Origin: Chara braunii | Lineage: Eukaryota > Streptophyta > Charophyceae > Charales > Characeae | Assembly: GCA_003427395.1 (NCBI GenBank) | Contig: BFEA01000162.1 | Coordinates: 681,642-710,338, forward strand | DNA length: 28,697 nucleotides | Reading direction: 5' to 3' | Shown: piece by piece, positions 9,569 through 19,001 of the stretch | How positions within the stretch are numbered: position 1 is the first letter of the stretch | Layout of the letters: every line of letters starts with the position of its first letter | The notes under the pieces: generated by a model | What the model was told of the DNA's origin: nothing | Seen by the model: only the letters and a program-made list of their open reading frames with translations | Databases searched by the model: none | Made by a program: the position numbers and the translations under genes

Positions 9569-10012
9569 TACCATGATTTCCCTTGCTGCCTTTTGTGCCG
9601 TGGTCATCCACCAAAAAAGAAAAAAAGAAAAAAAAAAGAAAGAAAATGTCCTGTTTTCTCCTATTTTGTCGTTTTTTTGCGCATGAAGCTGCAACAGGTA
9701 ATCTAGTATTCTATGCAAGGTGCTGCGGGCTTAATATCCCCATATGGGCTTAATGAAAGGAATTATTTTATGGAAGCGCCTCTGGCTTAGTATGATCACA
9801 TCGGTTGAACTTACTGCATGCTGACTGTACTGTTTTATATTATCTATGGCCACAAAGATGCTGCGCTGAAATACATTCTGGTAGTCTATAGAGTGGGAGG
9901 TTATGCTGTATGGGAAACAAAGACCAAACAAGGATCAAAAATAAAAAAGAGGAGAGAAGTGAAAGGATTTCACGATCCAGACACCTGAGAGCCCGGCAAT
10001 ACAGGCTCCAGA
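9569..10012. other. Gene-free stretch
   Basis: AT-rich, with an A-rich run at 9612-9642. No coding, RNA or element signal is recognised. Confidence 0.5.
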
Positions 10013-10205
10013 GTTCACAAGGTTTCGAAGTCTCAGCGTCACGAGGGATAGGCCAATTGAGATGTCGTAGATCTAAGTCGGGAAACATCCGGAAAGTCGA
10101 CTCGCTCAGTCCACAAGGTTCCGAAGTCCCAAGTCTGAGCGTCACGAGGGGTAGGTCCGATAGGCCAATTGAGGTGTCGTAGGTCTAAGTCGACTCGCTG
10201 CTCAG
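10013..10205. repeat. Two ~95-bp direct repeats
   Basis: Unit 1 begins CACAAGGTTTCGAAGTC (10015) and unit 2 begins CACAAGGTTCCGAAGTC (about 10111). Both continue with AGCGTCACGAGGG, then TAGGCCAATTGAG, then TGTCGTAG, then TCTAAGTCG, and both run into ACTCGCT. The units differ by small indels. They may be tandem copies of a promoter or LTR-like module. Confidence 0.75.
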
Positions 10206-10646
10206 TTAGTCCGGTACCCGACACCGGAAATGTCCAGTCCAGTCCCAAGTCCACAAAATTTCAGCAAGTCCCAGGAAAGTACGAGAAGCTTCCGGACTGA
10301 CAAAATGATTGCAGCAGACAGGCCCCGGCTGACTGACACCGGTCCGAAGCAGGCCAAACCAAGACAAGTTCTATATTTAGCTGCTACAGTGCAGCGGCTC
10401 ACCAGTTGTTCATTTGTGAAGTTGCAGAAGCGCTGCTGCTGCTTATGTGACCAAGCTACTTGGGCAAGACAACGCTCACAGGCGAAGGGAGCGTCAACGA
10501 CAACCATAGCTAGGGTAGTGATAGGGGAGCAGGGCGGACATAGCCGCCAAGGTCTGAGTATGAACTGAGCAGGTGTATCCAGGGCATGGTCCAAGGCCGG
10601 AGAAATAGGGAGAGAGAGAGACTGTGAGGTCGAGCGATACAAGAGC

Positions 10647-10650
<4 letters not shown>
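10206..10650. other. Gene-free stretch
   Basis: Long frames on either strand are produced by the low-complexity GA tract and have no recognisable domain. Confidence 0.5.

Positions 10651-10692
<42 letters not shown>
10651..10692. repeat. (AG)n microsatellite
   Basis: Twenty-one AG units. Minus-strand translation gives the Ser-Leu runs that dominate the overlapping frames. Confidence 0.95.
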
Positions 10693-10694
<2 letters not shown>

Positions 10695-12006
10695 GGAGAG
10701 TGAAAGAAGATAAAGCGGTAGTCGTTTACATACCTGTTCGAGTCTGAGACTGTGTGAGTGGCAGAGACCGCAGGAGGCATGAACACTTTCTTTGTATAAT
10801 AAAGGTATTTTGCGTATCAATCTCTTGTGTGATCCTTGTGTCTCGGCTATCGGTTCCAAGTGTGAACACTCATCTGGATGCTCGTTGCATCTATGTGCGA
10901 GGTTGAGGGTGATGGACTTGCAATCATTGCAGAAAAGAGGTACTGCAGTGGCTTCAACCTCGACAGCAGTCTGCTCCATTACAATCTCCATCCGTTTTCT
11001 TGGAGATCGGAGAGCAGACCGCCCACTAGGGGGAAAATATACTATAAGAAGAGGTTGAAAAAGGGGAAGAAACAGATGTCTGTAAGGGTGTCAATGCCTA
11101 GTAAAAATGGCCTCGCTTTCTGATCAGCGATTTGGTGGTACAGAAAGTGTTCATTGATCTTCAGGCACAGGAGATTATGGCATAGCCCTGGGTCGGACAA
11201 TAATGAAAAATGCTGGTTGAAGTCGTTTCGCTGCCTCTTGTCCACGATCAGCCTCATGTTGGTCTGACAGGATTTGTCACAAGGTAGGCCGGTTATGGAG
11301 AAAAGAGTGTGGTTGTTATGCTGTGAGGTCATGTGGGCCCATCTGGCTATATGGAGCATCATATCTGCCTTGGAGTCATGCCTTGTGGTGCCTCTGTCTT
11401 TGCCATAAGCTTTAGACGAACCTGGTGTTGTGCTGATGAGGTTGTGGTGAGGGGCCAGTAGTCTGACATCCTGGCGGCCGGGAGCAGCCAGTAGTCTGAC
11501 AAGCTGGCCTGGGTATCAAGTCAAACCAATGGCTGAGCCCGCTTGTTCCTGATGGCAAAAACAGCTGTGACTTTTCTAGTTTTTTTAACTTTTTTCTTTG
11601 TCTTTTTTTTATTATTATTAAACAGGGCCTTATATCCCTGGCTCTATTTCCATTCTGGGGAGCGTCAGTCCGGAGTTTTCTAGTTTTGCGACTTTGAAAC
11701 GATCACTTTTTTAAGTGGATCGATGACTTCCTGTGGAAGCCCCGGAAGGCCTCAGAAATTGGTATCCACATTAACGAGTTCTTGAGCGCCAATTGAAACC
11801 ACCAGTACACCCGATGCTGAATGTACGACCCTAAATATACAGTTTTGCAGGGGGTGAAAGCAACCGGTACCACCGCATGGAAATTTGAGGGTGGTGGTGG
11901 TACAGGCCTCTCTCGAGTTCATGGCTGGACCTACTGCCAGCAGCTGGAACGAAGAGGAGGCTGCTGTTTTCACTCGTCAGCCATCATCAGATTCATCCAG
12001 GCCGGG
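10693..12006. other. Gene-free stretch, possible decayed LTR end
   Basis: No gene recognised. TATAATAAAGG at 10795 followed by a GT/CT-rich segment resembles a polyadenylation region such as those in plant LTRs, but no second copy or primer site supports that. GAAACCACCAGTACACC (11796-11812) is another half-copy of the recurrent palindromic motif. A T-rich tract with TTATTATTATT lies at 11580-11620. Confidence 0.4.
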
Positions 12007-12700
12007 CCGTAATTGGACCCAGATACATGCAGGAAAGTCATAGTGTGAGTATGCCCTTCCCAGACACTGGCTGACACTCTGTTGTGAGTCTTCCCCAGCA
12101 TACTCTTGGTCGAAAAACAAGAAAAAAGAAAATAAAAGAAAGACAAGAAAGGGCAGTCTCATGCTACGACTTTTTCTACTAAGCTCACGTAAGCACAGGT
12201 TCATCCACACATGGCCGTAGTTACAGTCAGATGCATTCAGGAAATTGCTGGCCACAGTACGCCCTTCACAGAAACGGGCTGACAGTCTGATATGATCCCT
12301 CCCCTCCTCGCACGGTCAGGAAAGGTGACTTCTGACATTGCATACTCTTCCTTCCAAAAAAACGAAGAAAGAAAATATAAGAAAACATGAAAGGGCAGAG
12401 TCATGCCAGGACATTTTCTACTAGCTCTGGACGTAATTGCTATCAGATCCGTCCCGACGAGGTCGATAGTGCCATCAGATACATCACATAACTGCTAGCC
12501 ACAGTATGTGGTAAATGTACACGGGCTGGAGATCCAATTGGTTTCATTGCCCGCCTCTCACGGCAATGAGGCGGGCACTGACACAAGAGAGAGCGCACTC
12601 ACACTGGACCTTTTATCAAATGCTCTGGACGTGATTTCTATCAGAGTCATCACGGCCTGCTAGTATTTCCCGTCAGATACATTCAGGAAAGTACCAGGCA
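12007..12700. repeat. Diverged ~200-215 bp tandem repeats, about 3.5 units
   Basis: Units begin at about 12007 (CCGTAATTGG), 12215 (CCGTAGTTAC), 12431 (ACGTAATTGC) and 12629 (ACGTGATTTC). Each runs on through a CAGAT-containing block. The first two share CAGGAAA, a GCATACTCTT segment, an A-rich AAGAAAGAAAATA stretch, GAAAGGGCAG, TCATGC and TTTTCTACTA. Divergence between units is high, so the array is old. A related single copy is visible at about 2075-2165. No coding or RNA gene is recognised in the units. Confidence 0.75.
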
Positions 12701-12834
12701 GAGTGTCTCATGTTCGCTTGTTTTTTCTTTTCTGAAATCCCCCCAGTGTCTTGCCTAGAAAGACACGCACGGACTTCCTTCAGGAAAACAACAGTCCATT
12801 TGCCCACCTCGGTTGGGCCCACTGGCTTCCTTCT

Positions 12835-12900
12835 CCATTGCACCACTGGGCCTTCCCCATTGCTCCACTGGGCCTTCCCCATTGCACTACTGGGCCTTCC
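12835..12900. repeat. 22-bp tandem repeat, three units
   Basis: Three exact-length units CCATTGCNCNACTGGGCCTTCC. A partial unit, CCCACTGGCTTCC, precedes them. GCACTGGTGGTTTAAACAC, another copy of the recurrent motif, lies just downstream at 12958-12976. Confidence 0.95.
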
Positions 12901-13148
12901 CCGAGCCCCATAATTTTTGGTGTGGGGACAAGTTCATTTCCTGCAAGTCTGGGGCCGTGCACTGGTGGTTTAAACACGCAAGAAATATCGACAATATATT
13001 TTGTAGGAGTTCAGAAGTGAGGTTTAAATTTTAAAAGCATCTAATGCACAGTAGTGTCTGTAAGTGTCACGTAGGCCCTCATATGTGCCAATTGAATGGG
13101 CTGGTAGACAGCATGAGCAACGTGATAAGGATAGCCTGGTGATGACGC

Positions 13149-13259
13149 ATTGTGGCCACTGATTTCTGTCCCTGGCCCCAAGTACTGGACCATAAATGAG
13201 CAATGTGGGCATCCCAGGTCCACTACTTGGGGCCAGGGACACAAATCAGTGGCCCCAAT
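13149..13259. repeat. Near-perfect hairpin, 38-bp arms (36 paired)
   Basis: The left arm 13154-13191 and right arm 13217-13254 are reverse complements at 36 of 38 positions and enclose a 25-nt loop. Pairing continues weakly outward (ATTG at 13149 against CAAT at 13256). The arms contain GTCCCTGGCCCCAAGTA. Looser complementarity appears to extend towards 13089 and 13316 (GCCAAT against ATTGGC), which would suit a foldback MITE. The low divergence between the arms suggests a recent origin or ongoing homogenisation. Confidence 0.85.
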
Positions 13260-14249
13260 CGAATGGCCCCCATATCTTGGCCGTTTATCAGGTTGAACCT
13301 GGGATGATGTCATTGGCATCCCCACAACCCTTATTTATGCATCTGGTCTTTCTGTAAAGCGTTGGATGGCATTACGATTCATGCTGTGATCCCCGTTGAT
13401 GCTCCTTCACAACAACATAGATCTCCTGCCTAAGACAAATGCCCGTATGGTGTATGCGCACCCATCTGTGATTGGTTTGTCGACCTCTTGGGCAGAGCAG
13501 AGAAGTGCATTTGTGCCTTGTGGCCCATCCCTCTCACGTCCGTGCGGGCACAGTTGCTCAAGGATGTGAACACCAGTCTCTGTCGGTCAGACCCATTATG
13601 ATCATGCACCTTCCCAAGACAAATGTGCAGAGAGCTGCTCCCTTTCCTCATTGTATGCACCCTCTGTACCCTGGACGCTACAGTGACTGCATGCTCACCT
13701 GTGATGTACCTTATCACTTCTCCAGGGCTGCAATCATCATGCTAATTATCTAACTTGTTTTGTCAGTATGTGAGTGATCACGATGCTGTCGCAACGAGAA
13801 TTTTCCATCTGGTTTGCACTGTCGTCATCTGAATCACCGTGATTGCGCCAGGTGCTTATGTCATCAGGGTCTGAGTAACCCTTGACTCATCCGCTGCTCT
13901 CGTCTGCATAGCATACCTACTGTCTTGCCCTGAAAAGAACACAGACGGGTTGTATTCGAGTTTTTCAAAATATTTGGAAATTTGAATAGAACTTAATGCG
14001 CTGTGTTCGAAAATAAAGGCTGTTCTAGTAGAGCTCAAATGGCGTTGTATTCGAATAGAAAGCAACCTATGCGTTGTATTCGTTTACAAGACATATGCGT
14101 TATGCTCGGGGGAAGATGGCAGTCCACGGCCTGCAACTGTGCGGTTTGTGTGGGCATTCCTTTCTCAAGTAGCAGAAATGTGCTCTGATGAATGATAAGA
14201 CTGACATATTAAGAGAAGTCAAGGCAGCTCAATGATTGAGGATGGCGCT
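13260..14249. other. Gene-free stretch
   Basis: Plus and minus frames of up to 95 codons (13430-13753) carry no known motif. CGTTGTATTCG occurs at about 14042 and 14074, near related GCTGTGTTCGA and GGTTGTATTCGAG words, so a short dispersed repeat may be present. Confidence 0.4.
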
Positions 14250-14385
14250 CTCCTTAAGATCAATTGGGGTGTGTTTAGCGAAAAAAATCCACATTACTAA
14301 CTTAGAGGCAAGCTCATCTCCTTTCTGCGAACTCTGTGGCTTACGCGTAATCTCTACAGATATTTTCGTAGACTGTGATTATTAG
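14250..14385 (+). pseudogene. Probable LINE zf-RVT remnant
   Basis: The frame running through 14287-14385 reads KKIHITNLEASSSPFCELCG, then about ten residues later DIFVDCDY and a stop (TAG 14383-14385). C-x2-C followed by a [DH]-x4-C-like element after a KKIH... segment is typical of the zinc-finger tail of plant LINE ORF2 proteins. The histidine expected before IFVDC is replaced by Asp. Neither RT nor the following C-terminal segment is clear. It looks like a family different from the two fragments further left. Confidence 0.45.
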
Positions 14386-15013
14386 GCTATACCTGGGCAT
14401 GTGGACTACTATTTCTTAAAAGAGTCGGGGTATTCTGGGAGGTTGCATGTTGTGTGTTGCCTTCTGCATGTCAATAATATAAGACGAAGGTTTATCTGAG
14501 AATCCCGTTCGCTACTGATATTGATATTACACGGGTCAGGTATTACTTAAGCATACGATCTTGCAGAATGTGCACCACGGCCCACTTGCGATGGCCTTCG
14601 GAAGACAAAATGTGCCTAGGTTATGTTTGCAAAGTCGCAGACTCTCGCCGACATACTAGATAACCATAGAAAAGTGGTGATTGAAAAATCGGCTTGGCTA
14701 TGTGCTGTGCGCGACCTACGGAAACTTGATACCCACATGTCCTTCCGTCTCTCAGGTGCTACTGACAACCTTAACTTGCTAATGCAAAGGATGTACCATA
14801 CCATCAAGGTGATGACAATCTGTGTGTGATCACTAGGAGTGTGATCGCTAGGGGTATCACTCAAGCAATCAGGAATTGTCTGAATGGCATTGTAAGGACA
14901 AATGCAGATTGCTGACTGGAAGTCGTGTATTAAACAGTTGGGCAAACGCTCCTTTGGAGTGAGTATTGGTGAGGTAATGATTTGGGAAAAAGAAATGGTG
15001 TTTACAATCATAT
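14386..15013. other. Gene-free stretch with overlapping unrecognised frames
   Basis: A 168-codon minus frame (14616-15122) and a 68-codon plus frame (14623-14829) overlap. Neither shows a domain I know. A TGTGATCACTAGGAG / TGTGATCGCTAGGGG direct repeat lies at 14825-14853. Confidence 0.35.
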
Positions 15014-15908
15014 GATGTAGCACAAAATGTGAGGCTTTACTCTCGTGGAGGACATAATGCGCTAATACAAAATCACCGGAGTGCGCATACGCAATCCAGC
15101 ACCGCCCTTCTGCCTCGTCCACGTAGGCAAAGATCTAGTCTGGCTAATGGGTTAAATACCCGTGCTCCCTCGACCTTCCCTTCATTCCAACGTCCCAGGC
15201 CACTTGTCTCTCATCCCTTATCATCCTCCATCCTTTGATCATCGTTGATCACCACCTCCTCATCTAACCTAGATTAAGCTCACGTTCGTATTAATAAAGG
15301 CCGCTAGCTCTCCGATGTTCCCTGGTTTAGGCACTGTCTGCAAAAAGGGCGCATTTCTAAGACCTGGTTTCCATGGACCCTACATCTACATTCAGCAAGC
15401 CCGACACGAGAAAATGGTCCGTACCCCATCAGGAGGAACGGAATGATATGAGAGACAGTTGGTTTGATACGTGGTTCTGGCGAATACAGGTAATCGACTG
15501 ACAGCATTTAGGGTACTTTTGGCCGTTGGAATGATGACATTTTGGATTGGGAGTTGTTCATGCGGACAGCGAAGGAATACGTTGATGGGAGATCTGCAAA
15601 GAACGCTGGAATTGGATCTGACAGTCGGGATGTGGTTCCAAGTAGTGAGGTCGATGGGTCAATTGATGCTGGTGGTCAGCATGAAAACGGAGAATCGAAG
15701 TGGATGTTGGTGATCATTGCTGATGGGACGTGACACTTGACTGAGGAGATGGAAAGAGGAGTGCAGCTGGCATCAGGACTATATATGGCAGTGCTAGATC
15801 TTATTCCATAGCCCGAGTGGACGAGGCAGAAGAGCGATGCTGGAGTGACCGTGAGGTTACTGCAGTTTGTACTTGCACACGAGCCTCACACACAATGTGC
15901 TCGTTGTC
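15014..15908. repeat. Long inverted repeat with ~660-bp interior
   Basis: The left arm (about 15014-15140) contains ATCCAGCACCGCCCTTCTGC followed by CTCGTCCAC and then AAGATCTAG. The right arm (about 15798-15908) contains the inverse: CTAGATCTT, then GTGGACGAGGCAGAAGAGCG, then ATGCTGGAG. Weaker matching continues outward (CACAAAATGTGAGGC against GCCTCACACACAATGTG). The interior holds frames of up to 80 codons without known motifs. It is consistent with the ends of a decayed non-autonomous transposon or an inverted duplication; no target duplication was found. Confidence 0.6.
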
Positions 15909-17044
15909 TTCAACTTGTAGGGTGGTGTGGAGCCTTCCTTTCTGCTACCTTACTCGGCTTCCTTTCAGTGATCACCAAAAATGATCTTGGTTCATCAGTA
16001 TGTTACAGTGTATATATATATGTGGGGTGTGTTTGGGCTCTGGAGCCTTATCCTCACCTGCAACTGGGGCTAATGGAGATTGTGATTCCACGTAGTTGAG
16101 AGTGTGCTGGACTGGGGCTCAGTTTTGTGGGTATGAACCTTGTGGGTGTTGTTGCACAGATTTCTCCTCATGTCAGGCACAAAGTCATGCAGTACCATTT
16201 TGAGATCCACTTGTCTTTCTCTATCTTCCGTTTCGTTTTGTTGAAGAAACAGCCGCATTTCGTTTTCAATGTTTCTTTTAAAAGGTTATTCATTTGTATG
16301 GTTTTGCCGAAAAGTCAAGTATTCCTTACACAAGTCGCTCACTCCATGCTTCCCTCTGTTATGGCCGATGGGATCCCGAGACAGTAGAGCATCGATTGCT
16401 TAAGTATATAGTATATATAGTATATACCTCCCTCGGGTTTCTTCTCCAATGGCCAGGTAATGGATTGTACATCCATGCGGCACACCCACGCTTCTTTACG
16501 CTCAGGCTGACAAGCCCCTGATTAGTATTAAGTGCTCCATAGCTGGTAGGATTACCTGTCAGGTTGGCTGCCTTAACTGATTCCTCTGAGATGGTATAGT
16601 CAGGACCTGCTTCCCTCTGTTGCTGACCTCCCAACGCTGATGGTGGTGACTGCTACTTCTCTTGCAGTAGAGATCCCCTCCAACACCATCAGGCCCAGAT
16701 TGAGTTGTTGCCTTCATGAGGGTGCAGGGCGTATTGCCCAGTCTGTTTACCCGAGTTGTGCCATTCCTTCCGCCCGGATATGGCCCCGTCCTTGAATGGT
16801 TTGCTATAATCCTCCTTTCCTCGCAAGGGTTCCGCCGGATCAGGATTCTCGTTTGCCTCCATTTGCACCAAATTTCTGCTTGTCTGAGGTCTTTGGTGAA
16901 AGCTCAGACTTTCTGACTGTAATTCCATGTCGAGTCCAATGTGATAAGGCATCGTTCTCTCCAGATCACCCGTAGTGTCACTTTCCTAATCACACTATAG
17001 CATAACCTTTCGGTCGTGCTGAGGCAAGAGGGGAGGAGGTTAAT
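15909..17044. other. Gene-free stretch left of the LTR element
   Basis: It contains short TA-rich simple repeats (about 16011-16021 and 16404-16426) and no recognisable gene. Confidence 0.5.
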
Positions 17045-17321
17045 TCAGTGTGGCATACTGCGCATCCACACGGGCCTGCAGGGCCCGACCAGACGGAAAA
17101 CAAGGGCCCTCCAGGCCCTGTGTCGTTTCAGCCTAAAAGCCTGAAAAAGAGGGCCATTTTCAGGCCCTCATAAAGTCGACCTACCCTGCAACTCAGGCGC
17201 CAGACCAGGGTTTAGTGCAGGCCATTTTTGCGCCTGTTTCACGACAACCTTTGTTTGAACTTCAATGCCAGGGTCTGGCACGTTTCGGCATTGGCAAGAG
17301 CAGCCTCCCGGACGGGCCAGC

Positions 17322-17332
17322 ACTATGTAGTA
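17322..17332 (+). promoter_or_regulatory. Candidate LTR TATA box (degenerate)
   Basis: ACTATGTAGTA corresponds to ACTATATAGTA at 24642-24652 in the 3' LTR. Both sit inside CCAGC...TACTGG, an almost perfect 20-bp palindrome. The central A-to-G change in the 5' copy weakens the TATA word. Its role as promoter is inferred from the sequence and its position about 270 bp into the LTR. Confidence 0.45.
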
Positions 17333-17726
17333 CTGGTCCGCCCTGCAGGCTGCAGGTAGGCATAGGGACTTCCCAGGCAGTTCACAGGCACTTCGCTTGC
17401 GTTCAGGAGGCAGTCTTCAGGAGTTGGCCGCAGCACTCTGCAGGAGCGCTGCAGTAGCAGTAGCTAGTGCTAGAGTAGTCTTCAGCACTGGGCGCTTCTA
17501 GGAGGTAGAGTAGTGTAGGGAGAGAGAGAGAAGGGTGGAGGCCAGGGAGACTTACCTGTGGCGCCATAGCTCCAGCTTCGTCTTCGATGTACCTGCAACA
17601 AGGCGCCACCTTCACAGGTTAGTATTTGGTACAAGAAAGAGAGAGAGAGAGAGTTCTTCTTCTTCCTCCTCAGTCCACCATCTCTCCCTCACCCTGTCGC
17701 CACCTGACTTCTCAGTATCTGCAGAC

Positions 17727-17728
<2 letters not shown>

Positions 17729-17791
<63 letters not shown>

Positions 17792-17792
17792 N

Positions 17793-17868
<76 letters not shown>
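17729..17868. repeat. Expanded (GA)n tract with one ambiguous base
   Basis: About 70 GA units containing an N at 17792. The same place in the 3' LTR has only ~16 bp (25051-25066). Length and sequence here are the least reliable part of the assembly. Confidence 0.95.
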
Positions 17869-17871
<3 letters not shown>

Positions 17872-18219
17872 GTGACTTTGGGACTTTACGACATTTGGAT
17901 TCAGACTCGACAGACATTTGACGAGGGATTATTTGGGACCTGTACCGAAGACTTTGGTGTTGATGACATTCCCATCTTCCCCCTCTTCTTCGTCTAACCC
18001 CCCTCCTCTTCGTCTGTGAATGGTTGGGGACTGGCGCATTCTTCCTGTGTGAGCTCCAGGCCCCTTCACACCATGCGATGATGATGATGTATGTTTGGTC
18101 TGCATTGCGACATTGTTTGGTCTGATCATTGGCATTTTAGCCTTCCACTGCGCTATCCTGTACTATGTGAGAGAGGTCGGTTCTTGTTCTGGTCTGCACC
18201 GTTACGGTATGCAACAGTT

Positions 18220-18231
18220 TGGTATCGGAGC
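18220..18231 (+). promoter_or_regulatory. Primer binding site for initiator Met tRNA
   Basis: TGGTATCGGAGC starts 4 nt after the 5' LTR. It matches the plant-type primer site complementary to the 3' end of initiator methionine tRNA (TGGTATCAGAGC) at 11 of 12 positions. It primes minus-strand DNA synthesis in this class of element. Confidence 0.9.
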
Positions 18232-18761
18232 AGACCTCTCAAGGATCCAGCTTGCTTGTTTGACTGACTGATTGATTGATTGAGTGTTTATTAGTTAATC
18301 AAGTAGGGCTTCGTCAAATCTCTGCAAATTTTTTCTGTTTTTCAACTTTGGATATTAGCATTTCGTTTTTTTTCTCACTCTGGGCATATTAGGTGAACTA
18401 GGGAGGTTGTCATATTCTCGGACTGGATCTATTCTTTTTTTGAAAGTGTAACTTCCATTATATTTCATGCAAATTTTTTTTTTTTCTTTTTCAAAGATCG
18501 CATTTTTTTGAAAGCCGAAACTTTGCGAAATCTTGCCTAGATCTCGCTCGTAGTACTCCTCCGTAATGCCTCACTGATATCAAATCGACAAATTTTCAAA
18601 AAAAAAAAGAAAAAAAAAAAAGGGATGGGGATCCTCTTCATTTTTTTTAATTTTTTTATTTTATTCTGTTGATTAGAACCGGGAATGGCAAGTGCAGTTT
18701 TGTTATCTTCCTGCGTTTCCCTCCCACACAGCCATTTTTTTGCATTCCCGGTTTGGTTGGC
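18232..18761. other. Retrotransposon leader, AT-rich
   Basis: Untranslated leader between primer site and gag. It has TGACTGACTGATTGATTGAT tetramer repeats at about 18261-18283 and A/T homopolymer runs at 18475-18485 and 18597-18660. No open frame is of interest. Confidence 0.7.
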
Positions 18762-18994
18762 GCCACGTCAGCAGTGCCACGACAGCAGCAGTGCCATGTC
18801 AGCAGAGACACGTCATCAGTGCCAGGACAGGAGCAGTGCCATGTCAGCAGTGCCACGACAGCAGCAGTGCCATGACAGCAGTAGTGCCATGTCAGCAGTG
18901 CCAGGACAGCAGCAGTGCCACGTCAGCAGTACCATGACAGCAGTGCCATGTCAGCAGTGCCACATCAGCAACAGTACCAACGTCAGCAGTGCCC
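18762..18994 (+). repeat. CAGCAGTGCCA minisatellite in the gag leader
   Basis: About 15 imperfect units built from GTCAGCAGTGCCA and GACAGCAGCAGTGCCA (period roughly 15-18, with a higher-order ~31-34). It lies directly upstream of the gag start codon. It is open in all three plus frames for long stretches, so it could be translated if an upstream ATG were used. Confidence 0.85.
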
Positions 18995-19001
18995 CGCCAC
19001 C

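Larger units (their letters stand above)
17050..18216 (+). repeat. 5' LTR (1167 bp)
   Basis: Begins TGTGGCATACTG and ends TATGCAACA, giving the canonical TG...CA ends. It matches the 3' LTR throughout, with scattered substitutions. The length excess over the 3' copy (about 107 bp) comes mainly from expansion of the GA tract at 17729-17868. A TATA-like CTATGTAGTA lies at 17323-17332 within a 20-bp near-palindrome; the 3' LTR has the better CTATATAGTA. Further (GA)n blocks lie at about 17519-17531 and 17637-17653. Confidence 0.93.

Noticed and set aside
10202-10991. Minus-strand frames of 194 and 165 codons
   Set aside because: Much of their length is the Ser-Leu run encoded by the (AG)n microsatellite at 10651-10692; the rest shows no domain and the two frames overlap each other.
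11960-11995. Minus-strand CTGATGA...GAAAAC, hammerhead-like
   Set aside because: The intervening bases do not form a stem II closed by G-C next to the core, and no stem I or III was found.
14616-15122. 168-codon minus-strand frame
   Set aside because: Longest open frame outside the retrotransposon, but no recognisable motif, overlapped by a plus frame and running into an inverted-repeat arm; likely chance.
17626-17997. 123-codon plus frame rich in Arg-Glu
   Set aside because: It is the translation of the GA tract inside the 5' LTR and contains the ambiguous base.
18685-19001. Coding exon made of CAG-type repeats
   Set aside because: Open in several frames because the unit lacks stops; it lies in the retrotransposon leader, ahead of the better-supported gag start.
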